A DNA stretch of 64,000 nt from Hymenoscyphus infarciens (lineage: Eukaryota > Ascomycota > Leotiomycetes > Helotiales > Helotiaceae), in contig LLCB01000115.1 of NCBI GenBank assembly GCA_001414345.1, forward strand, positions 102,185 through 166,184. The letters are read 5' to 3'. Of this stretch, positions 1-11,639 are shown piece by piece; position 1 is the stretch's first letter; each line of letters opens with the position of its first letter. The position numbers and the translations under genes are program-made. Below the pieces are notes generated by a model. The model did no database searches. It saw only the letters and a list, made by a program, of their open reading frames with translations, and had not been told where the DNA came from.

Positions 1-88
1 AGAAGTAAGTTAATATCTCTTTATAGCTACTAAACCGATTAATAGTATTAAACTTATATCTTAGGTAAATATAGTTTTAGACTCTTTT

Positions 89-451
89 TATAACGACACG
101 AAATACACACAACTACAGTAGAGGCATATGGGAGTGCGTATAGTAGAATAACGTATATAGATACTAGGCTCTAATATAGAAGAAAACAATAACTGGCCTT
201 TTCTAACTCTAGGAGTAGGCTACTATATATAAGAGGTTTTAGATAATATAAAAGGGGTACGAAACCAAATAACAATATACGTTAGCTAATATAAAAGCCT
301 GAACCCTACAAAGTACGTCCGAAAGTCTAGACAGACGTACGGACGTACGTAACCTTCCTAAATTAGATAATGTAAAACAACAACTACTAAAACCTTATAT
401 ATACAGCATATGCCATATAATCTCAGCTATACAGGACGGTATACTATCACA
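89..451 (-). repeat. LTR (3' LTR in element orientation) of copy 1
   Basis: 363 bp, direct repeat of 3706-4068. It starts TATAACGA (from TGTAA) and ends CTATCACA. It is followed at once by the pyrimidine run 452-463, which is the polypurine tract of the opposite strand. Confidence 0.88.
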
Positions 452-3400
452 TCCCCCTCCCTTAAAAAAGACTCGTCCCGAGTCTTCTCTCTCTTATCGT
501 TTAAGGCTAAATCGGGATAGCGTAAGTATTACAATTGTTATATTGTCGTAAGTTAGTTAGGGTCTAAATCGTAGCTGACCCAGGTTTAAAGATTCTTTGT
601 TTATCGTAATATCGTAAGTAAGACAAGATGTTAGGATGGGTTCTAAATCGTAACCAACCCAATTTATAGATGCTTACAAAATAAAGACTTCGTTTCTAAT
701 CCTTCAATATTAAAGCAAGTATTCGCGTTCGCTAAAAGAGTGTAGTCTAATCTGTCTAGCAGTCGGAGAAAGTTTAAAGTAAAATCAGAAAAAGTTTAAA
801 ATAGAGTCAGAGGCAAACATCGAGAAGTAACGTTATAGGTAACAGTGATGTCTCAGCTAAGAGTTTACTTCAAGGGTATACCGATTCGTATCTAATTCAA
901 ATTCGAATAAAAAGGAGGTTCGAAAAAGTTTAAAAGTCGAAAGTGAATTCAGAGTAAAGTCAGAAGTCGTTCAGTCGTGATTAACAGTAATAACTTAGTT
1001 AAGAGCTTACTTCAAGAGCATACTAATTCGTATCTGATTCGAATTCGAATGAAAAAAGAACTTCTAGCCCGGCTAGAAGTGAAAGAAAGTAGGAAAGAAA
1101 AGACTATAAGACTCTTATTAGAGTCGGTGGCGTTTCAGCTAGTCAAATAAACTTAATACCGAATATTATCAAAGTTTTACTGTCCGAAGTTCAGGACAAT
1201 AAAAAGGGGCGTTTTAGCTAGTCAAAAGAGTTATTGCCAAAGTTGTCGTATTAAAATTCTTGTCTAAGTAACCAGGGATAATAAAAGGGGTGGTTTCAGC
1301 TAGTTAAAAGAGTTATTGCTAAATGTTAAAAACGCTATCTAAAGTTTAGGATAACAAAAAAGGGGTGTAGTCTAATCCGTCTAGCAGGTCAGAGAAAAAT
1401 TTCAAAAGTTAAAGGTAAATTTAGAGTAGAGTCAGAAGTAAACATCAAGAGGTAACGTTGTAAGTAACAGTGATAACTTAGTAAAGAGCTTACTTCAAGA
1501 GTATACTAATTCGCATCCGATTCAAAGAATTTAGAATAAAAAAAAAGAGTATAAGTTCGTCTAAACTAAGGTCGGCTGGTTTTCAGAGTAAAGTCTAAAC
1601 TGAAAAGTCGATAATGTTATAGACAGTAATAACTCAGCTAAGAGATCACTATCCTTTCAAGAGTATACCGATTCGATTCGTATCTGATTTAAAAGTTCAA
1701 ATAAAAAAAAGGACTTCTGGCTCTACTAGAAGTAAAAGAAAGTAAAGAATATAAGAAAGACTCTATACCAGAGTCGGTAGGGTTTCAGCTAGTTAAAAGC
1801 GAAGTTGTTGCTAAGTTATCTTACTATCCGAAGTTCAGGACAACAGAAGGAGGGGTACAGTTTCAGATACAACAGTATCTAAGTTCAGATATAGGTGTGT
1901 AGTTATATAACTATATTGCTCAGGCCCGTAGGCCGCCTCGTTCCCTTCAGTAATTTAGGTCTAAATCAGAGTACTTAAGGACTTATTTATCTTCTGATTT
2001 CGAAGAAAGAGTTGCTATTAGGTCGTAGGGATTTCAGAGCTAGATAGAGGGGTATTCTAAACCGAAGTGCTGATATCAACAAGCTTGGTTGTTTCGTTAG
2101 CGGTTAACCTAGCGTTTTAGTATATCTCCTTATCTATAGTTAAAAGATCGTTCACCATTTTAGCAAAGTTGTAATTCTAGCGTCTCTTAAGAGCAGCAGA
2201 CGCGTTTCGGAGCTAAGGTATATGTCCTATATATAGAAGAACCTTTCTGACTCTAGTATCTCCCCGAGTATAGCTATACTTAAAAGGCGACCTTTTGAAG
2301 TCGGCAAAAGTTTCTTCAGCGTATTCTTCTCCTAATTCTACTTCCATCTCTTTCATAACCTTTGTACCAGCGGCTAGGACTTAGTCCGTAACTATAGTCT
2401 TTTAAATATTCGCTAGTAGAGGTATTTTCGAAGGAAAAGTTTAGAGTTAGATAATGTTTAGTTAGGATTAACAGTGATAACTTAGCTAAGAGCTTACTTC
2501 TTTAGTCCTAATAGAAAGCGTATTTTAACTAATTCGTATCCGATTTAAGGGTTGAGAAGTAGTAGGAAGGCATCAGAGGCAGCTGCCTATAGCCGAAAGA
2601 GGTATGAATTAGAGCTTTAAAAGTAAAGAAGGGTTTAAACGAAAAGGTTTAAAAGAAGGTTAGATCGGTAAGGGTTTAGAGGTAGAGTGTTTTTAACTTT
2701 AAAGTTCGCTTGTAATTTTGTCCTCTATCTCTCGACTAACCGATTGTTTTATTCTTTGTTTTTTTTTTTTTATGCCACTATCTCGTTAATATATTGTCTA
2801 CATCTGAGAAGTCTTACTTATTGTTTTGTCGAGATCTTCTAGGTCTTGGTATACGGTTATAGATTAGAGAGGGTTTAGAGGGTCTTTTAAAAAGGGGAGT
2901 GGCTCTAGAAGGGGTTATTACTCAACGCCATTTGACAGAACTAGGTTCAACATTTCGAAGATGTTAATAAGAGGTCTATTAAAAGGTATTAAAGGTAGCT
3001 GCCTATGGCTAAAAAGGGTAATTAAGGCTTTAAAGCAAGAGAGGGTTTAATCAAAGGTTCGAAAGAGGATCGGATTAAGGAGGGTTTAAAGTAGCGATTT
3101 ATTAACTTTAAATGTCGCTTATCTATCTTTCTAGCTTAGCTAGCTAATTCCTTATTTCTTGATTTTCTACTTCTAAAGCTTATATAACTAACTATATCTA
3201 GTCTACATTTAAGAAGTCTTACTAGTCTCTTTAACCGTTGTTGTTTCTTTAGAATCTTCTAGATCTTAGTATATAGGTACTATTTAGGCGGCTTTTAAGA
3301 AGGGGAGTAGCCCTAGAAGGTCGTTTAACGTCTTATAGCAGAACTAGTTTCAACATCTTTATTAATTTAAGAGAGGGGGGGGGTAAGGTTAGATTTAGAA

Positions 3401-3705
3401 GCCTTCTAGATAACTATTATAAGTTAACTTATTCACTAAATCTAGGGTTATTAAGACTCTCAAGAACACTTAGTATATTCTAATCTCTTAATATATACTA
3501 AAACACGATTTTTACTAGCTATCTATATAGATACTAAACTCTAGTATTACTAGCTGTCTAAGTAGTCTCTAATTACCTAGCTATATAAGAATATCGTTAT
3601 GATATTCTAAATCAAGAGTAAATCGACTTCTAAATAAAGAGCAGTAACAAGCTTAAAAGAGATATTATTAAGGCTATTACTAGCAAAGAAGAGTTATTAT
3701 TTTTA

Positions 3706-4068
3706 TATAATAGTATAAAATATATATAACTATAGTAGAGGCATATAGGAGTATATATAGTAGAATGACGTATATAGATACTAGGCTCTAATATAGAAGA
3801 AAATAATAACTAGTCTTTTCTAACTCTAGGAGTAGGCTACTATATATAAGAGATTTCAGACGATATAAAAGAGGTACGAAACTGAATAACAATATACGTT
3901 AGCTAATATAAAAGCCCGAACTCTACGAAGTACGTCTGAAAGTCTAGATAGACGTATAGACGTACGTAACCTTTCTAAATTAGATAATATAAAACAACAA
4001 CTACTCAAACCTTATATATATAGTATATGCTATATAATCTCGGCTATATAGAATAGTATACTATTACA
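3706..4068 (-). repeat. LTR (5' LTR in element orientation) of copy 1
   Basis: 363 bp, same length as the partner at 89-451. The differences between the two are almost all C-to-T or G-to-A, as expected from RIP. It ends CTATTACA and is followed by the target duplication CTTTT. Confidence 0.88.
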
Positions 4069-4788
4069 CTTTTAAAAGTATAGTAGTAGATTAAATTTAT
4101 CTTTACTTTCTTAGACTTAAAGTAGTTAGTATTAATAGATAACTTTACTATAATTTTAGTTTCTTAGGTTATATAAGTAAATTTATCTTTTATAGTAAAT
4201 TAGTAAAGATTAGCTATTCTACTTATCTTCTTTAATAATAGAACTATAGAAGAGAAACGAGTTATATTAAGAGTTTATAGCTAAGTAGAGGTATATTAAT
4301 AAGAAGTATTAGCTATATTTAAAGTATTTACTTTAAGTTTATAAACTTTACTTATTAATAAAGTTATTATTTTAAGGATTTATTATAAGATAGAGTTAAG
4401 TAGAGGTAATTTAGAGATCTTATACTATAAGGAACTAGTAGTTACCTTAGTAGGAGGAGGTAGTAGTAGTATAGTAATAGCTAGTATATATGTTTTAGTA
4501 GGTTAAGTTCTTAAGCTAGATTAGAATATAATATTAATAGAAGAGAAAAGAGAGATTAGCTCTACTAACTCTAAAGTAGAGTAGAATAGTTCTTAGGTTA
4601 ATAGGTTACCTTTAAAGGACTTAGTATAGCTAATAGAAGAATACTAGACCTTACTACTTAATATAAATAGGTTAAGCTTTATAAAGGAGAATAGTAAATT
4701 TAGAGGATTTAATATAAGTAAATATATATATTATTATTAGGATATTAATAAAAGCCTTCCTAAGTAAAGAGAGAGAGTTTAGTTTTAG

Positions 4789-4979
4789 TATAATAGCTCT
4801 CTATAAATATATAAAGAGAGTACTTATAGAATAGTATCTAATATTAAAGAAAACTGAACTAAAGAGAAAAGTAAAGAGTATAAGTACTCTAGCTTTATTT
4901 ATATATATTAAGTAAAGCTTTAACAAAGCCTTAAAATAACCTAGTTACGTAAGTAACGTATATAACTAGGACTGTCACA
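4789..4979 (-). repeat. 191-bp LTR of the Gypsy fragment
   Basis: It starts TATAATAG and ends CTGTCACA, so the TGTNA...TNACA ends are partly preserved. It aligns base for base in length with the two LTRs at 55518-55708 and 61111-61301. Confidence 0.85.
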
Positions 4980-5321
4980 GAATTAGCTAACTAGATAGCT
5001 TATAAGTAAATTAGGTATTTATTTAACGATAATTAGATATAAAAACTAATATTATTAATAATATATTAGAGAAATATCTAATAATTATTATATTAATATT
5101 AATAAAAGATTAATCTTTATAAATCTATTAAGTTATATAATTATAAGTTACTTACTCTAAGCTAGTAAGCTACTTATATTATAAGACGTTTTAGTCTTTT
5201 TTTTAAACTTAAACTTATATTTAATACTATTAAATCTTTTAAACTCTACTTATATTATAAAATTTTAAACTATATCTAAAGTATTCTAATTTATCTCTTA
5301 TCTAGCTTTATTACTTTAGAA
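4980..5321. other. AT-rich spacer, nothing recognised
   Basis: RIP-type sequence between the Gypsy LTR and LTR copy 2. No open frame or repeat of known class was seen. Its last five bases TAGAA (5317-5321) are the target duplication of the next element. Confidence 0.6.
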
Positions 5322-5660
5322 TATAATAGCTCGTTATCTAGGCTATCCTAGATAGTAGGTAGTACCTGCTATATATAAGGTTTTAGCTATAATTGTTATT
5401 TTAGCTACTATTATCTTATATCTATTTTAGAAAGGTTATATAGGTTTAAGCTTTTATATTAGCTAACGTATAACGTTAGTCGGTTTTAGACCTCTTTTTA
5501 TACTATCTAAACCTCTTATATATAGTAGCCTACTTCTAGAGTTAGAGAGAGATAGTTTTTCCTTTTCTTCTATATTAGAGTCTAGTATTTATATATGTTA
5601 TTCTACTAAACGTACTCTTATATACCTCTTCTATAGTTATATATATTTTATACTATTATA
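5322..5660 (+). repeat. 5' LTR of copy 2
   Basis: Starts TATAATAG and ends CTATTATA (RIPed TGTAATAG...CTATTACA). Direct repeat of 7980-8321. Confidence 0.87.
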
Positions 5661-7979
5661 TAAAAAGGAAAAACTCTTCTTCGCTAGTAATAGTATTTAT
5701 AATATCTCTTTTAAGCTTATTATCGCTTTTTATTTTAAATTCGATTTAGCTTAGATTTAGCTTATTATAATACTATTCTTAAATAGCCGAGTAATTAGAG
5801 ACTACTTAGACAGCTAGTAATACTAGGGTTTAGTGTCTATATAGATAGCTAGTAAAAATCGTGTTTTATATATTAAGAAAGTAGAATATACTAAGTGTCC
5901 TCGAGGCTTCTAATAACTCTCTTAGTATAGAGACTACTATATATAGGTTCGGTGAATAAGTTGATATACTATAGTTATCGCGAAGGCTTCTAAATCTAAT
6001 CTTACTCTTCACTTCTCTAAATCGATATTATATTAAATTTCCGAGAGACCTTAGGTCTCTCTAAACCTATTCTACTACGAGGTATTAAACTCTCTTCTAG
6101 AGCTACTCTTCTTTCTAAAAGCCGTCTGAATAGTATCTATATACTAAGATCTAGAAGATCTCGACGAAATAAAGATAAGCGAGGCTTCTTAAAAATAGAC
6201 TAGATATAGTCGATTATATAAGCTTTAGAAGTAGAGAATTAGGAAATAAAGGATTAGCTAGCTAAGCTAGAAAAGAGAATAAGTAAGCTTATATTTTAAA
6301 GTTAATAACTCGTTTCGCCTTCGAACTCTCTCTAATCTAACTCTCTTTTAAACCTTTGAATAAACTCTCTTCTACTTCTAAGCTCGAATTTATATCTCTT
6401 TCAGCTATAGACAGCTGTCTCTAATACCTTCTAATATTTCTCTCTTATCTAATATAGTACTAAAGCCTCTTTAAATACTCTCTAAGCTTAATAGAAAAGT
6501 AAGCTAAAAAGATCGAACTTTTAGATAATAGTATTTTATCTATATACTAATAATAGAAGATATTAGTACGTAATAGATTCTATATAAATACTAATTATTA
6601 TAACTCCTCTCTAATTTAAAAAGCTCTTATTTAGAGTATAATAACTAGCTTTACTAGAAACTACCTAGAGCTTAGATATAAGTTAGACTCGGTTTAGAAT
6701 ACTTTTAAAGATTAAGAAGATATAGTTACTCTTTTAAATACTTACTTTTTAACTAGTTATAAGAAGGAGGATACTTAGAACGCTTTTAAGTTCTTATAAA
6801 TAGGTAGAATAGACGCTAAAGAAACTTTTATCGATTTTAAGAGTTACTTTTTAAGTATAGCTATACTTAGAGATATACTAGAATTAGAATAGTTCTATTA
6901 AATATAGAATAAGATTATACTATAGCTATAAAACTTAGCTACTTTAAGAAAGAGATAATAGAATTATAACTTTATTAAAATAGTATCTAATCTTTTAGCC
7001 TTAGATAAGAAGATATACTAAAACGCTAAGTTATATAATATTAGTACTTTAGTCTAAAATACTCTTTTCTTCTTATCTGATTTAGCTCTAAACTCTCTAT
7101 AATTTAATAGTAAATCTTCTACTACTTCTAAAGTAGAATTAGAATTAGAAGATAACGATTAAGTCTTTAAGTACTCTAATTTAGACCTAAATCGTAAAAG
7201 GGAATAAGGTAATATAATAACTTCGGCTTTAACTTCGCTTTTAACTAGCTAAAACTACTCTTTTTATTATTCTAAACTTTAGATAGTAAAACTCTAATAA
7301 CTTCGGCTATAACTTCGCTTTTAACTAGCTAAAACTACTCTTTTTATTATTCTAAACTTTAGATAATAAGATAACTTTAGTAATAACTTCGCTTTTAAAT
7401 AGCTAAAACCTTACTAACTCTAGTATAGAGTTTTATATTCTTTACTTTCTTACTTTCTTTTAGTTCTAGCTAGGCTAGAAGTTCTTTTTTATTGAATTCT
7501 TTGAATTAGATACGAATTAGTACGCTCTTAAAGTAAGCTCTTAACTAAGTTATTACTATCTCTTAACTAAACAACTTCTAACTCTACTCTAAACCTTTAA
7601 ATTTACTTTAAACTTTTCTAATTTTACTTTAAACTTTTTCTAACCTACTAGACGGATTAGACTATACTCTTTTAGTAAACGCGAATACTTGTTTTTAATA
7701 TAGAAGGATTAGAAACGAAGTCTATTTTATAAATATCTACGAATTAGTTCGATTATAATTTAGATCTAAAAATCGATATCTTAACGTCTTATTTATAATA
7801 AATTATAATAAACAAAGCATTTATAAACTCGGGTTAGCTACGATTTAGACTCTAATCTACTTTCTCGTTTATAATAAAATTAATAAATACGACTAATATA
7901 ATAACTTATACTATCTCGATTCGACTTTAAATAATAAGTAATAGAAGACTTAGAACGAGTCTTTTTTAAAAGAGAGAGA

Positions 7980-8321
7980 TATAATAGCCTATTATCTAGG
8001 CTATTCTAGATAGCTAGTAGTATCTGCTATATATAAGATTTCAGCTATAGTTGTTATTTTAGCTACTATTATCTTATATTATCTATTTTAGAAAGATTAT
8101 ATAGGTTTAGGCTTTTATATTAGCTAACGTATAACGTTAGTCGGTTTTAGACCTCTTTTTATACTATTCGAACCTCTTATATATAGTAGTCTACTTCTAG
8201 AGTTAGAGAGAGATAGTTTTTCCTTTTCTTCTATATTAGAGCCTAGTATTTATATATATTATTCTGCTAAACGCACTTCTATATACTTCTTCTATAGTTA
8301 TATATATTTCGTACTATTATA
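7980..8321 (+). repeat. 3' LTR of copy 2
   Basis: Direct repeat of 5322-5660. Preceded by the polypurine tract and followed by the target duplication TAGAA. Confidence 0.87.
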
Positions 8322-9662
8322 TAGAATACTCTTAAAAAGTAAGAAACGTTACTAAAAAGAACTTTATCTAATATAATAAGTATATAACTTATTATATTAT
8401 AAAATTATTAAAAACTAGCTTCTAAGCTAAAGACTACTAACTTATACTTATTTAAGAAGTTTTATTCTATTATAACTAATATTATTAAAAACTAATATTT
8501 ATATATATAAAGATATAATATATATAAGTAATTAGTAATTCTAAACTATATTACTAGAAATACTATTCTAGTATTCTATTAAATACTAATAATAAAGAAA
8601 GGTCTTTAGACTAAGTATAATAAAAAGACTTATTTTAAGAATTCTTAAAAAAGCTAAAAATAGAATTAATAGTACTATCTTCTCTTTCTAAACTTTATAG
8701 ATAAGAAGAATTAGTATAAGTATAAATTACTTAATTAATTAATTATTAATCTAATTAATAATTAGTACTTATATAATTAGATTAGATTAATTAAATTATT
8801 TCAATTATTAATTAAGTAATAAATATAGTTAATATACTATATATAGTAGATATATAGTAGATATAAAGCTTATAAAGCTTAGAAAGCTTAAAATTAGTAG
8901 TTAGATCTATTATTAATATTTATTTATTACTATATAACTAATAGCTAATTTATTAAAACTTAAAATAATAAAGTTACTTTATAAAAAAATCTCTTTAGAA
9001 AGTCTCGCTTAAGCTCTTAATAGTACTAGAACGCTACTCCGAGGCTATCTTAAGACTTATCTTAGTCTCTAATAATCTTAAGCTAGCTACGTACTATATT
9101 AATTAGTTAATTAATTAATAATCTAAATAATAAGTTTTAGTTAGACTAATTAATTATTAGAACTCTATTAATCTATAAATTTATTAACTATAGATTATTA
9201 ATCTAATCTAATCTAATTATTTCTTATACTAAGAATAGTCTATCTTTTAATATTAATTCTTAAGAAGAGACTAAACTTTATATAAAGGTTACTTATAGTT
9301 ACTAAATATATTAATATTATAAAAGCTATTCTATTAATTACTGAAAATAATATAAAGTTAAATAATAATATATTAGACTTCTTTTAATTAAAGATTATAT
9401 AGTATTTCTAACCTAGGTATTTAAACTAGTAAACTTATCTAATTCTTATATATTCTATAGTAATTTATTAATAAATTTATAATATTTAAAAGTATTAAAG
9501 CTATATCTTAAAACATATCTAGTAAATATATCTAGTTAAATAATAATACTACTTCTTCTTTTCTTAGTAAGAATAAGTTCTAAGAACTTAATATCTTTTA
9601 TATAATATATTATCTATATATAGTATTTAAGCTTTATAAGCTTCTATATATATAACTAAACT
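8322..9662. other. RIP-degraded AT-rich stretch, unidentified
   Basis: It holds TTAA/TTAATTAA-rich segments (for example 8728-8830 and 9100-9210) but no LTR, terminal repeat or coding remnant that I can name. Confidence 0.5.
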
Positions 9663-10483
9663 ATATATATAATAGTACGCTATTCTAAATTGCCGGTATT
9701 TATAAAACTGCTAATATCTCGAGGCTAAGATTATAAATAACTAATACTTATATAACTGAAGGTTATAATAGTACCAAAAATAACACTACTACTAAAGAGG
9801 TATATAAGAGTACGTTTAGAGTAGAATAATATATATAATTACTAGGCTCTAGTATAGAAGAAAAGGAAAAACTATCTCTCTTCTATACTAAATATAAACG
9901 TCTATATATAAGAGGTTAAAAGCTACTAAGTTCTAATAATAATAATAACCGAGCTCTGCCTAATATAGCTAATACTAAATAATAAGAGCTAAAAAGCTAA
10001 ATATATAATATCTAAACCTTAATCTCTTCTATATATAAATATTAGATATTAATACCTTTAGCACTTTCGATTATATAAGTATTAGTTATTTATAATCTTA
10101 GCCTAGAGGTATTAGTAGTGCTTAGAGGTATCGGTAGTTTTACGAATACTAGTAATTTAGAATAGCGTGCTATTATAAAGGTGCTAAAGATATTAATATC
10201 TAATATTTATATATAGAAGTGATTAAGGTTTAGATATTATATATTTAGCTTTTCAGCTCTTATTATTTAGTATTAGCTATATTAGATAGAGCTCGGTTAT
10301 TATTATTATTAAGACTTAGTAGTTTCTAATCTTCTATATATAAATGTTTATATTTACTATATAGAAGAGAGATAGTTCTTCCTTTTCTTCTATACTAGAG
10401 CCTAGTATTTATATATATTATTCTACTCTAAACGTACTCTTATATATCTGTTTAGTAGTAATATTATATTTCGTACTATTATA
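9663..10483. repeat. Compound inverted repeat built from head-to-head LTRs and a second inverted unit
   Basis: The segment 9764 to about 10055 is the reverse complement of about 10192-10483. Both share the 3' half of the copy 1-4 LTR family, including the part reading AGAGCCTAGTATTTATATA, and end in TATAATAG/CTATTATA. A second unit at 9665-9757 is repeated inverted at about 10071-10176, between the LTR arms. No matching short duplication was found at the outer ends. Boundaries of the inner units are approximate. Confidence 0.7.
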
Positions 10484-11639
10484 ATATATATAACGCTCTT
10501 AAAATTAACTATCTTTAATTAGCTTATAATATACTAGTAAGAGAGAGTTCTACTAATTATATAATATAAATAATAAATAAAATAGAAGATATAATAAGTT
10601 TAGTTTTAGTAATATAATACTATAATAAATCTATTTATATATATAAAATATTTAACTTAAATAACTAATAGATATATAAAGAGATAGTAAAGTTCTTTAC
10701 TATGTTTATATATCTAGTAAAATAAATATAACTTAGAGCTTATTTAGTACGTATATAATTTAATTTAGATCTATAAGATCTATATATATTTATATAGAGT
10801 TAAAAGATACTTATATATATCTATTTATATTATAAGTTTAATCTTAAATATATTTATTTTTATTTAACTTATATATATATTTTAGTATATATTTTATTAA
10901 CTCTAGACTAAGTCGCTAGTAGTTATAGTTATAATAGTAGTATAAAAAGAACGAATATATATATATATAAAAGTTAAAGATTAAAAGATTAAAAGAGTAT
11001 ATTCTTTAATTTTAGTAGTCTATATTTTTATATATATATATTTAAAGAATAAATAAGCAAAAGTATATACTATTATATATACTAGCTAAACGTTCGTATA
11101 TATTATATTTTCTTTAGTAGTATATATATTAAGAAGTATTTTATATTTTATAACTTAATTTCAAAAAATCTTTTTATTACTTATTAGCTTAATATATAAT
11201 AAGATCTAGAAGTATTATAAGAAGTATATTACTACTTAGTAAGCTTTTATAATAATTATATATAATTTATAATATAAACTAAGAATTCATAACTATCTCT
11301 ATAATACTACTAGAAAGATAAATACTCTTAACTATAAAAGAGCTAACTCTTACTTTCTAGTAAATACTAGATAAAAGTATAATATTTAAATAAATTTAAA
11401 AATAAATAATAAAATAATAAATCTTATAATTATACTAAGAAGCTTAAAAAGTAATAACTACTAGAAGTAATAGCTAAGATAGAAGTTAATAAATAAAAAG
11501 ATTAGAAGATTAATTCTTATTATAAGTATATCTTTCTAGAACTAGCTAGTCTTACTTTATCTCTTTTTGATTTACTTAATTATAAGAGAGAATATTAGTT
11601 TAAGAAGCTAGTTATTACTTAAGTAAGTAATAGAAGAGA
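10484..11639. other. RIP-degraded AT-rich stretch, unidentified
   Basis: Dominated by TATA runs. No terminal repeat or coding remnant was recognised. The purine-rich strand character typical of the LINE to the right begins near 11.6 kb. Confidence 0.5.

Larger units (their letters stand above)
89..4068 (-). mobile_element. LTR retrotransposon copy 1, non-autonomous, nested in the Gypsy fragment
   Basis: Two 363-bp direct LTRs (89-451 and 3706-4068) bound a 3254-bp interior. A 5-bp target duplication CTTTT flanks it (84-88 and 4069-4073). A polypurine tract reading AAGGGAGGGGGA on the minus strand (452-463 on plus) abuts the left LTR, so the element is transcribed leftwards. Copies of the same family lie at 5322-8321, 31482-36037 and 45606-49212. 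No reverse transcriptase or integrase could be recognised and the interior is too short for a full pol. By analogy with copy 2 it probably carried only a gag-like frame. CpA, TpG and CpG are still common in its left half, so it is the least RIP-damaged copy here and probably the youngest. Confidence 0.88.
1..4979 (-). mobile_element. Ty3/Gypsy-type LTR retrotransposon fragment, split by a nested insertion
   Basis: Positions 1-88 and 4069-4979 together match, in order, the right-hand part of the full Gypsy element at 55518-61301 (about 60310-61301). The fragment ends in a 191-bp LTR (4789-4979). The element reads leftwards and continues beyond the window edge. It is interrupted by the LTR element at 89-4068; the intact counterpart near 60.39 kb shows the uninterrupted sequence. 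Only the leader/gag side lies inside the window. It is AT-rich and nearly free of CpA/TpG, with no open frame left. Class is inferred from the 55.5-61.3 kb copy, where a reverse-transcriptase motif can be read. Confidence 0.85.
5322..8321 (+). mobile_element. LTR retrotransposon copy 2, non-autonomous, gag-like remnant only
   Basis: LTRs at 5322-5660 (339 bp) and 7980-8321 (342 bp) flank a 2319-bp interior. A perfect 5-bp target duplication TAGAA lies at 5317-5321 and 8322-8326. The polypurine tract AAAAGAGAGAGA (7968-7979) touches the 3' LTR and gives plus orientation. Around 6690-7010 one frame, read through RIP-made stop codons, resembles a retrotransposon gag (spaced Phe/Leu/Tyr helices); that call is inference. 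No pol motifs were found. Before the 3' LTR, 7215-7440 holds a degenerate tandem repeat with the core AACTAGCTAAAACT, shared with the other copies. Confidence 0.87.
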
